From assembly GCF_002234675.1 (NCBI RefSeq), contig NC_019871.2:28024094-28088093 (forward strand): 64,000 nt of DNA, in the 5' to 3' direction. This document shows, one piece after another, positions 31,391-42,418 of the stretch; within the stretch, counting starts at the first letter, position 1, and each line of letters begins with the position of its first letter. The translations under genes and the position numbers were made by a program. The notes under the pieces were generated by a model. That model did not search any database. It had not been told where the DNA came from and saw only the letters and a program-made list of their open reading frames with translations. The stretch comes from Oryzias latipes. Its lineage: Eukaryota > Chordata > Actinopteri > Beloniformes > Adrianichthyidae.

Positions 31391-33102
31391 CGTCCCTGCT
31401 CCCACTAGTCCACTGCACAGGGGTCAACATTCCAGGGGGGGTTGGTAATCCCATCCTCAGAGTCACCTTCTATTTTTTCTACCCCACTGGCTCTTTCAGA
31501 ATAAAGGCTTGTTGTAGCAGAAACCTGAATGGAACATCAGAATGGACTCAAACTGCTGCTGATTTCAAAGCCTCGTTCTCAACTTCCCGCTGAACTCTTC
31601 ATGAGTTTGAGCGTCTGTGACAAACTCTACAGTTGAACAACAGCAGTGAAAATCTCCATGGATGTCAACTGTTAGAGAATCAACATGAGAATTCCAAGAG
31701 TTTCTGCAGGAACTAATCACAAAGTCAGGAGCTGCAAGGCCTGATGGGAGATCTGTGATCCTATTTGGACACGAAGGAAACTCCTTCAAACAGGAAAGAT
31801 TTCATCCGACACAATCACTTTGATGTTGACATGAAGATGGATCCCAGTGATTCAGGTGAAAAACATCCCATAATACTGTTCTAGAGGGTTCTAGAGTGGT
31901 GTGGAGATTTCTAGTCTTTTCTGCGGTGAGAAAGCCAGATGTTTTTTAGATTCAAAGCCGTTCCTGCTTCCAGAAACTCCCAGCTGTCAGGGAGAAAACA
32001 GGGATTTGGTTTATCCAGAGATGCTTCCCAGCCCAGAACCTGAACCTGGTTCTGAACATGAAGCCGGTCTTCAGGGACAGCGGGACTGATGAGTTAGTTT
32101 ATCTTCTCAGATGGAGTTCAGACCCCTTAGAGCTGAAACAGTCACTTTTCTCTAGGAATCAGGTTCTTGTTGTCTACATACTGCTGCAGTCAGGGGAACA
32201 AACAAGAAACACACACACAAAGACACACAAAGAGGGAGGAGCTTAGCTGAGGCATTGAAGTCATGGTTGAACTCTTCTAGGACTGATTTTAGACACAGAT
32301 ACCACTCGTGTTGTAATCAATAACATGCTTGGTCAGCTTTACCATAAATGTAAACATCACATGGTCTTTCATTAAAGCCCATACCTACAGAAATAAGAAC
32401 TGACCAGAAGAAATGAATCAATGGATATTAATAAACATTTAGATTATTTCACTAGTCTGATTGTAATCACTCTATTCAATAAGAAACCAGCAAGAAAATA
32501 TAGATTTGCCCTCATGACCCTCATTATTCATGTGAATTTATAAGATGTAACCAATAATTCAGAAAAATTTACCCAGTAATTCCAAAATTATCCTCACAGA
32601 GATGTTGTGTAAGGACCCCGTTTTCCTTTAGATGATCCAGCTCTTGGTCCACTGAACCTCCAGCTCTTGGTCCACTGAACCTACAACCTTCTTCCATTTG
32701 TTCAGCTGCTGGACAGAACAAATCAAAACAAACAGATGTTTTTGCTGAGTCAGTAAAATGCCTGTTGGAGCATTATTGTTGACGGTGTTCCTCCTCTGTC
32801 TGCTCTGCTGACGTCGTCATTTTCAGTTTCCTGATCATACAAACTAAACTCTTTTACAGGTTTGAATCATCAGAAAAAGAAAAAAACTTCAACCTTTGTG
32901 CCACATGCTCAGAGAATCCACTTCCAGAACAGCAGAGATTCCCGCCACATGTGACAGAGCATCCAACTCCCACACAGAGTAAAGCTGTAACATCATCAGG
33001 CAACAAAAAAAAAGCAAGAACGATTTCCTCAAATTAAAAAACAAAACATATGATTGACTCTAATCAACTGGCTCTCCATCCAATTGATCAGAATTGCATC
33101 CC
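31391..33102. other. upstream region of ZNF-A, no gene
   Basis: Up to about 31990 and again from 32205 to 32436 it aligns with unit B. From 32437 on it is unique. A direct repeat of 'ccagctcttggtccactgaa' lies at 32637-32682. Short ORFs show no family resemblance. Confidence 0.4.
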
Positions 33103-34439
33103 CTATTAGGGTGAGGGGGGTCGGGCTGAAATCCACCTTTGGGGGAGGAGGTACTTGGCAGTGGCCCCCCTTCCCTTCTGTTGCCGCATGGAACGTGCCC
33201 CCTCCCCTCTCTGTTTTAATTTCACTTTAGACATCTAAGACCTCTAGGGGGTGCTTGGACATCACTGTTTGCAAGCAGAAGATGTCCTCTCAGTGCCTTA
33301 CCTGCCAATTTTAACCACACCCTTTAGTACACACACTCCCTTTACATCACAAAATACACACTCCAACACACACACCCATACACGCACACACACACGCTCA
33401 CTAACACACATACATCACACATATTTTCCATTTTGGGGACCCTCGCTCCTCTTGGGTGCCCCCCACGCCTTGCTCTCTCCTGGACTAACTATGTCCTGGG
33501 GGGGCTGCCTGGAGCATGGGGGCGGGTCTTCCCTGGGGGGTCCTGATTCGTGCCTGGGGCTGGAGGATGCTCAGAACTCCTGGGTGATGGTGGGCCGCCT
33601 GTCTGGGGTTTGGGGTGCCCCCCTGGGGCGGGGCCCCTCTTTGGGCCCCCTGGGCGCGGTGGGGAGGCTGCTCTTCGGGTCGAGCTGGGGCTTGCACTCT
33701 CTACCCACTGCGCCCCCTGATCTCTGGCTTTGGGGGCCGCTGTGGCAGTCACGCTGGCCCTGCCCGGAGTGGCAGATTTGGTTGCCCGGCGGGCGGTCTT
33801 TCTTTCTCTATCTGTTGTACTGTGCGGGTGTTGGGGGGGGGGGTCATGGCTGCCGCTGCTGTGGGGGCCTTGGTGGGGGTGGGGTGGGGGGGGGGGCAGC
33901 TGGGTTCTGTCCCTCTTTTTACATTCCATCATTCACCCCAGAAGAACATAAACACTCACTCGAGCACAGGTGCTATCTCATCTTTGCACAAGCGGTTTGT
34001 GTGACTGAATGCATAAGTAGCCGTGTGTGAATCTTATTTGTAGTATTTCCATGGAGACTTGTTTGTGTTGAACAGATCTGGAGCCAACAGGTGTGTTTGT
34101 AACGTTTGAGTGTGTGTGTGGGCCCCGCTCATATTACATTTTTCATGCATCTTAACCTGTCAGTTGTGATTATAAAGCTCCAGCAACTTGTTGCTTTCTG
34201 ACGCTTCATGGTCTTACCCTCGCTACCATAATCACCCCCCCTTATCTGTCATCCCTCTCTCTTCTTTCCTCCTTTTCTTTCTTTCTTTCTTTTAAAAAAA
34301 GGGTTTATTTAACTATAAATCTGGTGTATCATAAGATACACAACCCCTGTTGTAAAAGTAAAAATGTCCAACACAAAAGGATTTCAGCTCTCATTACTTT
34401 GCTTAGCTGTTGGACAGTTCAAGTTAAAAAAGAAAGAAA
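33103..34439 (+). mobile_element. L1/Tx1-like LINE 3' end, copy D
   Basis: Flanking direct repeats are 'gaattgcatccc' (33091-33102) and 'gaactgcatccc' (34440-34451), one mismatch in 12. It starts in the 3' UTR with 'tacttggcagtggccccc', has one 'tttagacat' unit near 33228, a GC-rich part, 'agaagaacataaacactcac' and a final 'gctgttggacag' block with an A/G-rich tail. It holds no ORF2. Confidence 0.85.
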
Positions 34440-34710
34440 GAACTGCATCCCATTCAGGTCCATCAAAGATGTCGATTTGATCCAGAAAGAGAACATTGGT
34501 CCATAGTTTTTAAATCCCATATAAGCTCCGCCTCCAGTTCACACATGTAGGTGGTTCTTTCAGAGGAGCTGATGTTGGATGGAAGAACAAGTCTCTCAGG
34601 TGATGGAAGCAGCAGATATTGGAGAAGATTTCATCTGAGAATACGGTCAACTCCAAGACCAAAGCTGCTCCTGTTTCCAACAGTCTGGAACGGTTTTTCC
34701 TGCAGCCTAA

Positions 34711-35430
34711 AGGCCCGTACACACCGGGACGAATTTCACGCGTGATATTCGCCGACGTTTAACGCCTCGTGACTAAACAAAGGGCACCAAATTCAAAAAC
34801 TGTACGACCAATGAGAATGGCGCTTTTGCACACGTGTCTGGAGCTTCTGAAGTTACAGTAAAGCATAACTTGGGGGCGCTCAAACACAAAACTGTCTTGC
34901 TGAGCACACATACCAGCGAAGAAGATAGACGCCAAGTAGCGTCTACACTGCCGTGAAGAAATAAGACGAAGAAGATGCACTCACTGACGGACATTCTAAA
35001 ATATCCCCGAAAAAGCTCATGATACATTTTCAGCTCTTGTACCAGTCGATAAAACTCCCCATGTTCTTCTCTTCTCGTAACTATGGGATGTACCCAAAAT
35101 CGGCGTCTTTTCCGGCGTCTTTCATCATTCAACAGAACAATAATTTCCTCATCGCTGGAACTGGAGCTAGAGCTACTGGTGCTGGAAATATTCATGTTTT
35201 CTTTGTTTGATTCTGACAAGTGCGTGAATACTTGTGACTTTAAGAAGCGTAACGTTGCGCAGCGCCACCTTGTGTACAGGAGTATTTCTGTTTTACATTA
35301 AGCGCCATTTAATGTCAGGGAATGAAATTGCATGTTCGCTCGGCTCATCGTCAGCGAAAATTGCCTGGGTGTGAACGCAAAAACGTGTTGAAAAACGCTG
35401 GCAAATATTCGTCCCGGTGTGTACGGGCCT
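34711..35430 (-). mobile_element. PIF/Harbinger-type element with TAA target duplication, copy 1 (720 bp)
   Basis: The ends are 'aggcccgtacacaccgggac' and the inverse 'gtcccggtgtgtacgggcct', flanked by TAA (34708-34710 and 35431-35433). On the minus strand from 35219 an ORF starts MSESNKENMNISSTSSSS, with a serine run, DEEIIVLLNDERRRKRRRFW and REEHGEFYRLVQELKMY up to about 34985. This is the N-terminus of a PIF/Harbinger transposase (RRFWVHP motif). The catalytic part is deleted. The partner copy is at 51248-51935. Confidence 0.85.
34985..35219 (-). pseudogene. PIF/Harbinger transposase N-terminal fragment
   Basis: About 78 codons remain: an acidic, serine-rich start, then RRRKRRRFWVHPIVTRREEH and HELFRGYFRMSVSE. 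This fits the segment before the catalytic domain of ALP1/HARBI1-like nucleases. It runs out of homology near 34985, where the deletion joins the 3' part of the element. Confidence 0.75.
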
Positions 35431-35433
35431 TAA

Positions 35434-37531
35434 GAATGAACCCGTTCATCTTCTAGATACTTTTGGTCCTTCTAAGTCAGAAAGGCTTTGAACCCAAAAC
35501 TTTCCCACATCTGCACCACCTGCAGCCTTTAAAGGACGAAAGATTTAACTTTCATCTGCGTAAAATGTGCAAAATTTGGTAAAAAATGGCTGGATATCGA
35601 TATGTTCTTAGATCGAGTAGTTGTTCTAGTGAAACAATAAAAGCAGCGTCTTCCCCATTAAAGTTTTTTACATTGAATTCTGGGCCATCAAAATCTTAGG
35701 GTTAAAAAACATTCAGAATGAAAATTCAAAGGTTAATATTCAGAATGAAAATTCAAGGGTTAAAAATATTCAGAATCTGATGGAACAGAAAAACTTCCAT
35801 ATTTAGCTTGCATGTCTGTCTATTCCATAATAAACTACTAGAAAATAACGTGTTTTGTCTAAAATATTATCAATCAGATAGATTCTAAAAGTGAGCGTTA
35901 ACATTGACAAGAGTGTTTTGCGTGTTGTTGAGCATGACATGGAATGGTATCAAACAGAAATGAAGATACTCCATGCAAAAGGGCACATCTGGTCATGTTA
36001 TGTTACAAACACAGCTGTTGGCTCCAATGTCATGTTCGTTTTACAATTAAATTAAGGTAGCAATTACTGAGGTCCAGTTTTCCACGCACGTCAAACTGTT
36101 TTGTGAAAATGTGCAGGTTATAAGTTCTGAATTTTAAAAAGAAAAGTTATGAAAAAGGTCTGGGAAGACTTGGTTTTGAGCTGAAGGTGTCTTTCCTCTT
36201 ATCCAAGATGATTTCTGGAAAAAACTGGTAAGAAAGCAGTTTGACTGGATCAGAGAAATGGTTTGAGCGAGTGTGACGTCACCCCTTTACTTCCGGATCC
36301 ATCAAAACAAAGTCAATTCTGTCGTTGTTTTTCTGTGATACAGACGTCACCACGTTGGAGCCAGTCGACATTGATTGGTCTGAGTCAACATTTCTATGGC
36401 AACTACTGTCGCCAATCAGGAGTAACCTTGTTGGGAGTCCACACTGCTTCCACTGAAGGCGGGCTGGTGGAATTTGTCAAACAAACATTCAAGGTGGGGG
36501 CCAGCAGGCCCAACATGCGTTTACTGAGGCATCTGTTGGTCAGTCTATAACTTGAATAACTTGTGATAAAGAAATACTTTTGTAAAACAAATAACTGGGA
36601 TTAGCAAAAACATGTTTTAAAAGGTATCACAGCAAGAATGGTTAATCTGACCCATTGAATGACTGAGTAACAACTGTTTCTCTGTAGAAGTCAATAGGAT
36701 TTTGGCTACCTGGAGCCAGCAGGTACTTCCTGTTTGGAACGTGAGGGGGAGGAGTTACTCAGTTCAGGTCTTTGATACAGAGAATGTTTTCTGGAGACTG
36801 TAGTAAAATATACAAAACCAAGTCCAGATGATCGTTTTTACAAGATTTTTTAATTTAAATTTCGAGAAAAACCCTAAATGGTCAATCATAACTCTTTAAC
36901 ATATCAGTAAATTACTGTTCCTTTTTTGCCGGGAAACCGGCGGTGGCGCGAGCGTTGCCATTACCTAAACGCGATTCACACAAACCTCCCTTCCTCTGCT
37001 CCACCAAAACAGCTATACAGTCGAAACAAATAATTAATACATTTTTCTGTAGTAATCTCCAGTCGTGTTACTTTCAGTATGTCGATGGAGGCTGTACTTC
37101 AGCACCGCTCTCCCGTCACAATATTTACAATAAAAAACCAACAGCTGCATTCATCTGCAAGTATTTTCATTACTCTCTCGTCATCCACCATAAGGCCAGC
37201 CTGTTTCTTTCCTCTAACTGTCCTGATTCTTTCTCTCCATCTTCACAGCTGCTTGTTGTAATAGAATAGATTTCTTCATTGTTGCAAACATCTCCAAATC
37301 TAAATTAAAATCCAAAGTGTTCTTCAGCCAAAGTGATATCAAAAGCAAAAGGCTGTGAACTAAATAGTCACTCACATAAAATAATTATCCAAACTTTCAC
37401 CAATATAAAAAGACACAAAAACACCATCTAACCCACCATCACACATTCTTCTCCCTTCTGCTCATAGGAGCAGCTTTTATCATTATTTAGTGCTGTTTCA
37501 TCAAAGAATAAAAACTTTTTCAGTGTTACAG
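35434..37531. other. spacer between duplication units, no gene recognised
   Basis: It contains AT-rich DNA, repeated phrases around 'attcagaatgaaaattcaa' (35700-35775) and a 95-codon ORF at 36263-36550 without a recognised family. Near 36930-37000 there is a GC-rich 'ccggcggtggcgcgagcgtt' patch. Nothing supports an exon. Confidence 0.35.
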
Positions 37532-38219
37532 CAAAATCAGTTCAAAGAAGCTCCTTTATTTTCTTATTTTATTTTTTCTTTTGCCTTTCCATTTAATCAT
37601 GCCATCAGATGATCACACAATTCATATAAAAACAATCTGAGGTGCGCCCTCGCACGTGTCTGCGCGACAGAGAACTCCATCACGTTCGATTGGGTTCTCT
37701 GTAAGACCTGAGGGAGGGAGGAGCGGCTGCGGTGCTCAATCAGTCATGATGTGCTTCTGTTACTGATCATTTTATGTAAATATATGTGCACAAAAAGTTC
37801 ACATATATTATCGTTATAAATACGGACTATAAATAATTTTCACAACTTTGGTTTGGCGGTCCCTTTGGCCGGCGCCACTATGCGACGCATAAACTGCATA
37901 CGTACTTTTTGCGCCACTGCTTGGAATGTTTTTCGGTCTCTTCTTCTTCTAAACTGGACGCTGATGTTTCCATTGATCTTTTGTCCATTTTCCACAACCT
38001 TGAATAGACTTTTCTGTCCATCAAAAATGCAGAGTTAAGATGAGTGAGATGATGGAAACAAATTCACTTATGGAAACTTGTTTCTTTTTTTTCTTTAACT
38101 TTCCATAAAATCCAGTAAACCCCATTAAATTACATTAATTTTATGGATGACAACTATTTTTTCTTATGAAGCAGCTGGTAGTCCTCCTCCTGCCCGCTCA
38201 CACTACCCAACAATGTTGA

Positions 38220-38332
38220 AGGCACCACGACAATTGTAGAACATGATAGTTATTTTACAAAACCATAGAGTGCCACAGCACAAGGATGAAAGAGCCACAT
38301 GTGGCTTCGGAGCCGTGGGTTGCCAACCCCTG
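38220..38332. mobile_element. hAT-type element, right-end fragment
   Basis: It ends 'gagccgtgggttgccaaccc' and ctg, preceded by 'agagccacatgtggcttcgg', which is the inverse of the common hAT end seen at 26097. It lies in the 400 bp that unit A lacks. Confidence 0.6.
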
Positions 38333-39649
38333 GTCAAGTCAAACCAAAGACTTGAAAAATGGGACCAAAGCCTCCCTGCTGGGTTCTCAACTTAAAGGAG
38401 TTGCATTCAAACCCCCCCTGAGGGCGGGTGTGTCTGCAGCTCACCGCTCCCACAAGGGATGGATCAAATGTGGAAAACAAATTTAACACATCTGGATAAG
38501 TAACAGCTGGTGAGACTTTAAACATATGTTCTCTTCTCCTCTGGTTATTCTCTCCTCCTGGACAGTGATCTAGATCAGTGAGAAGGTAAGGGTTTTTTTC
38601 ACCATCAGCAGGTCCTCCCAGTGACTGTATCAGACACCTGGACTGAGTAACTCATTTCCCTCTGCGTTCCAAACAGAAAGTGCCTGCTGGGTCCTAAAAG
38701 CCAAAATTACATAGATAATTACTTCTATAGAGGAAAAAAACTTGGACTTGGATCAAACATTAACTGTCTCGTCTGACTTTATTCTTCGCATTAAAAATGG
38801 AATGGAATCCATGGACACCAGTGAGGTTCAAAAATCATTGAAGAAAAAGGGTTCAGCGTACTGTGTAGTGGGTCTAGATGACCCACCTCCCAATGTATCC
38901 TGTGCCTAGGATAGCACAGAGATTATCTTATTGTGACAATCAGCATATTTATTGCTTTCCTTTGCCACTAGAGTCAAAGTCAGTGCTGGCTCCGCCGTTG
39001 AGATATGTTACTGTGACACGTGACAAATAGTCCGCTTTTTGTGAAAAACGTGATTTAGATCCCAAAAATAACAAACATTAAAGTACTAAAAACTGATTGA
39101 ATATTTATTTCTTTTGTAAGTGACCATGGTATAAGTGGGTTATTGGCCTTCAAAGGGTGAATCATCAGAAATTAACGCACTTCGCAGAAGCAAGAGATCA
39201 AACATCCACGGCATAGAATAATGTACACTTCATCTGCCAGTGTCCCTTATACAGACAACAACAGTTAACCCAAAAACTTTAAACAAAATCATAGAAGTAC
39301 AAAAATCTAAGAAAAATCAACCAACAAAAATTGAACATTATCAAATTTAAAACATACCCTCATAATTCAAAACAACACATTTCTATTTAGAAGTACATCT
39401 GATATAATGAATTTAATAAAGTTAAATTGTTTAAAAAGTGAAACTCATGATGTTTAAAATTATTATACAATCCCTTATTTGGGATGAAAAAAAATTTGAG
39501 GACTCATATCAAATTTCAAAATCTGTTCACTTCAATGCATTCAATAGTCACTTCTGTCTCATCATTACTGAATAACTGCTTCAATGTGGTATGGAGGACA
39601 TCAGCCTGTGTACATTTAATTAAAGATCAGGCTGCTTTGATAGCTGACC
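38333..39649. other. 3' flank of ZNF-B, no gene
   Basis: 38466-38785 and 39285-39649 correspond to unit A. Between them, 38790-39280 is unique to this unit. It includes 'tgtaagtgaccatggtataa' at 39116, which resembles 59309-59330, probably a dispersed repeat. Confidence 0.4.
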
Positions 39650-42376
39650 TCAGGTCAGTTTCCCTTCTGTATGAGTTCTCAAGTGTCTTCTGAGATGAGA
39701 TAAATACATAAAACTTTTATCACATTCTTTACACAAAAAAGGCTTTTCACCTGTGTGAGTTCTCATATGTCTTTTGAGATCAAATACACGACTAAAACAT
39801 TTACTACATTCTTTACAAGAAAAAGGCCTCTCTCCTGTGTGAGTTCCCAAGTGTCTTTTGAGATGAGATATACAACTAAAACTTTTATCACATTCTTTAC
39901 AAGAAAAAGGCCTCTCTCCTGTGTGCGTTCTCATGTGTCTTTTGAGATTAGATAGACAATTAAAACCTTTATCACATTCTTTACAAGAAAAAGGCTTTTC
40001 TCCTCCATGAGTTCCCACGTGTCTTTTGAGATGAGATAAACAACTAAAACTTTTATCACAGCCTTGACACGAAAAAGGCTTCTCTCCTGTATGAGTTCTA
40101 ATGTGCGTTTTGAGATTGGATAAACATTTAAAACTTTTATTACATTCTTTACAAGAAAAAGGCTTTTCTCCTCCATGAGTTCTAATGTGTCTTTTGAGAT
40201 TAGATACACAACTAAAACTTTTATCACATTCTTTACACAAAAAAGGCTTCTCTCCTGTATGAGTTCTAATGTGCGTTTTAAGATGGGATACACAACTAAA
40301 ACTTTTATCACATTCTTTACAAGAATGAGGCTTCACTCCTGAGTGGGTTCTCGTGTATGTTCTAAACTTAAAACCAAAACTTTTCCCACTTTCTGAACAG
40401 ATATGATGTCTGTCATCAGACTCTTTTTTTGTGGAGCCCAAGAGATTTCTAACAATTCTTGAGCTTTTAACAGACTTTACAGAAGAAAGTCTCTTTTCGC
40501 TTGAATATTGTTTACGTTTCTTAACCAAAGTTGAGTTTGTGAAGTTTATTCTAACATCAGAGTGGCACAGACTTTCTGACATGTGCGAAGTGTCCACACT
40601 TTGGACATGACTTCTGTGTCGTCTCTTCCTCTGATCTGTGTTCTGTGGGTCAGTCTCTTCATCTGTAGTTGACGTTGATTCTTCAAGTTGGTTTCTTTCT
40701 TCATCCTGACTGTCAGTTACATTAAAGCTCTGCTGATTGTTTAGATCTGCTTCACTGTTCTCATCTTCCTCATAAGTAGGAATCTCCATCAAGGTATCAG
40801 TCTCCTCCTTCAGATCAAGCTGCCCTTCAAACTGACTGATGTAGAGTTCCTCTTGCTCCACTTTTCTCAATGGAAATTCTGGTTCTTCTAATTTCTCTTT
40901 AATCTGTGTCGGTTCTTGTTCCTCTTTAATGTGTCGAGGCTCTGGTTCTTCTTGTTCCTCTTTAATTTGTGGAGAATCTGGTTCCTCTTGTTCCACTCTC
41001 AAATTCCTCTGTTGGTTGCAAAAATCCTCTTCACTCACATAATGCTGAGGGAGGACTGCAGGGACAAAAAGACAAAAAAGGAGACCTTTTATACCTTTAA
41101 AGGTCTTTGTGTATTGTCAAGAAAGATCTAAATCCCCTTTTTTCAGTAGCACTGGACTTTATATAAACAACACAATGTAACGTCTTATTTCTGTTTCACA
41201 GTCATGACCGTTAGGGTTATGTGATGTTAGGTGATGTCAGTCTTTCAGTTTTCATTAGGTCAAACACCAAATAAAAAAACTCATAAGTTTTCAAAAAAGT
41301 TTCAAAAAAGGTTAGACACTATTAGTAATAAGGTGGTGGTCATTGATGATGTATCTAGTCAGGGTTATCAGCTGCACTGGGGGGTATTCCAGAAAGCAGG
41401 TTATGCTAGCTCCCACGGTAAGTTTGAGGCTAAGGAAGTTGATAACCTCAACTTTCGGTTCCAGAAATGGAGGTATGTTTCAGGGTATGTCAAGTTGCCA
41501 TGTCAACTCATGCTCTGAACATAACCTGGTCTGGAGCAGGTTTAGTTGAATGTTAGTTTGTTTTCAGACCATTTGAATATAATTTAGTGGATGAAGAACC
41601 TCAAATACTTTTTCCACCGTCAGAGGATGATAAGACCACATATGGATGTTGGAAAAATAATTTTTTTTACTTTGATCTAACTTAATTATTTGCTTCAGTT
41701 AAGATAAATCTTTTTTTTTGTTAAGTCAGTTTAAAAATAACACGTAGTTTTCAGACATTTATTTTGCTTTCATTCAAATTAATTCAATTAAGTAGTTGTA
41801 ACTTTGGTGCTGCTGTTAGATCGGCTCCGCAAGGGATTGTGGGATACCATTCCCTTTGCCTGTCTGGATTTGGGTTAAGGTGTGGGTTTTTGACCAAATG
41901 TGTTTAGTTGTTTAGCTGTTTTACTGTGTTTTGCCAAGTTAATTTGTCCTGCTTTACATAAGTCTCTACACCATGAATGAGAGGGAGGGAGAGGATGATG
42001 ATTTTATATAGCACCACTACGGTATGAAAGTGTAATGACAATGCTGGGAAATTCCTAAATGAACGTATAAACCTGTTGCATATTGTTTCGCCATTTTTAT
42101 AGTTATAAAAATGAGAATATCTGCTGGCTCAAACTTAGACATATGAGAGTTCAAGAATTATAATTCATTAAGATAGAAAAAAAAAATTAATGAAATTGGA
42201 GTAATATGACATTTAGTTAAATAAATATGTAAATTTGAGTTGTATAAACAATTATTGAGTTTTATAGACGTAAGAAATTAGGTTGAATAAATTTAACTCA
42301 ATTACTTGTTACCAAAAGTAGTAATCAATTTAAAGTGGCAAAATTGGATAAGTTATATATATATAAAACTTATCCA

Positions 42377-42418
<42 letters not shown>

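Larger units (their letters stand above)
12718..32436. repeat. segmental duplication, unit A
   Basis: From 'caaaatcagttcaaagaagc' (12718) to 'atggatattaataaac' (end 32436) this region aligns in order with 37532-46552, with large insertions on either side. Matching blocks are 12718-13727 with 37532-38688, 20782-20840 with 38689-38785, 21810-24089 with 39285-41379, 30465-31990 with 43745-45185, and 32205-32436 with 46325-46552. Each unit contains one complete two-exon zinc-finger gene. Unit A is about 10.7 kb longer because of later transposon insertions. Confidence 0.85.

Noticed and set aside
33251..34030. 259-codon plus-strand ORF
   Set aside because: Crosses the border into LINE copy D 3' UTR; the reading is not conserved in the other copies.
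36263..36550. 95-codon ORF as a possible gene
   Set aside because: No recognised domain, no splice or promoter context and no copy elsewhere in the window to compare.
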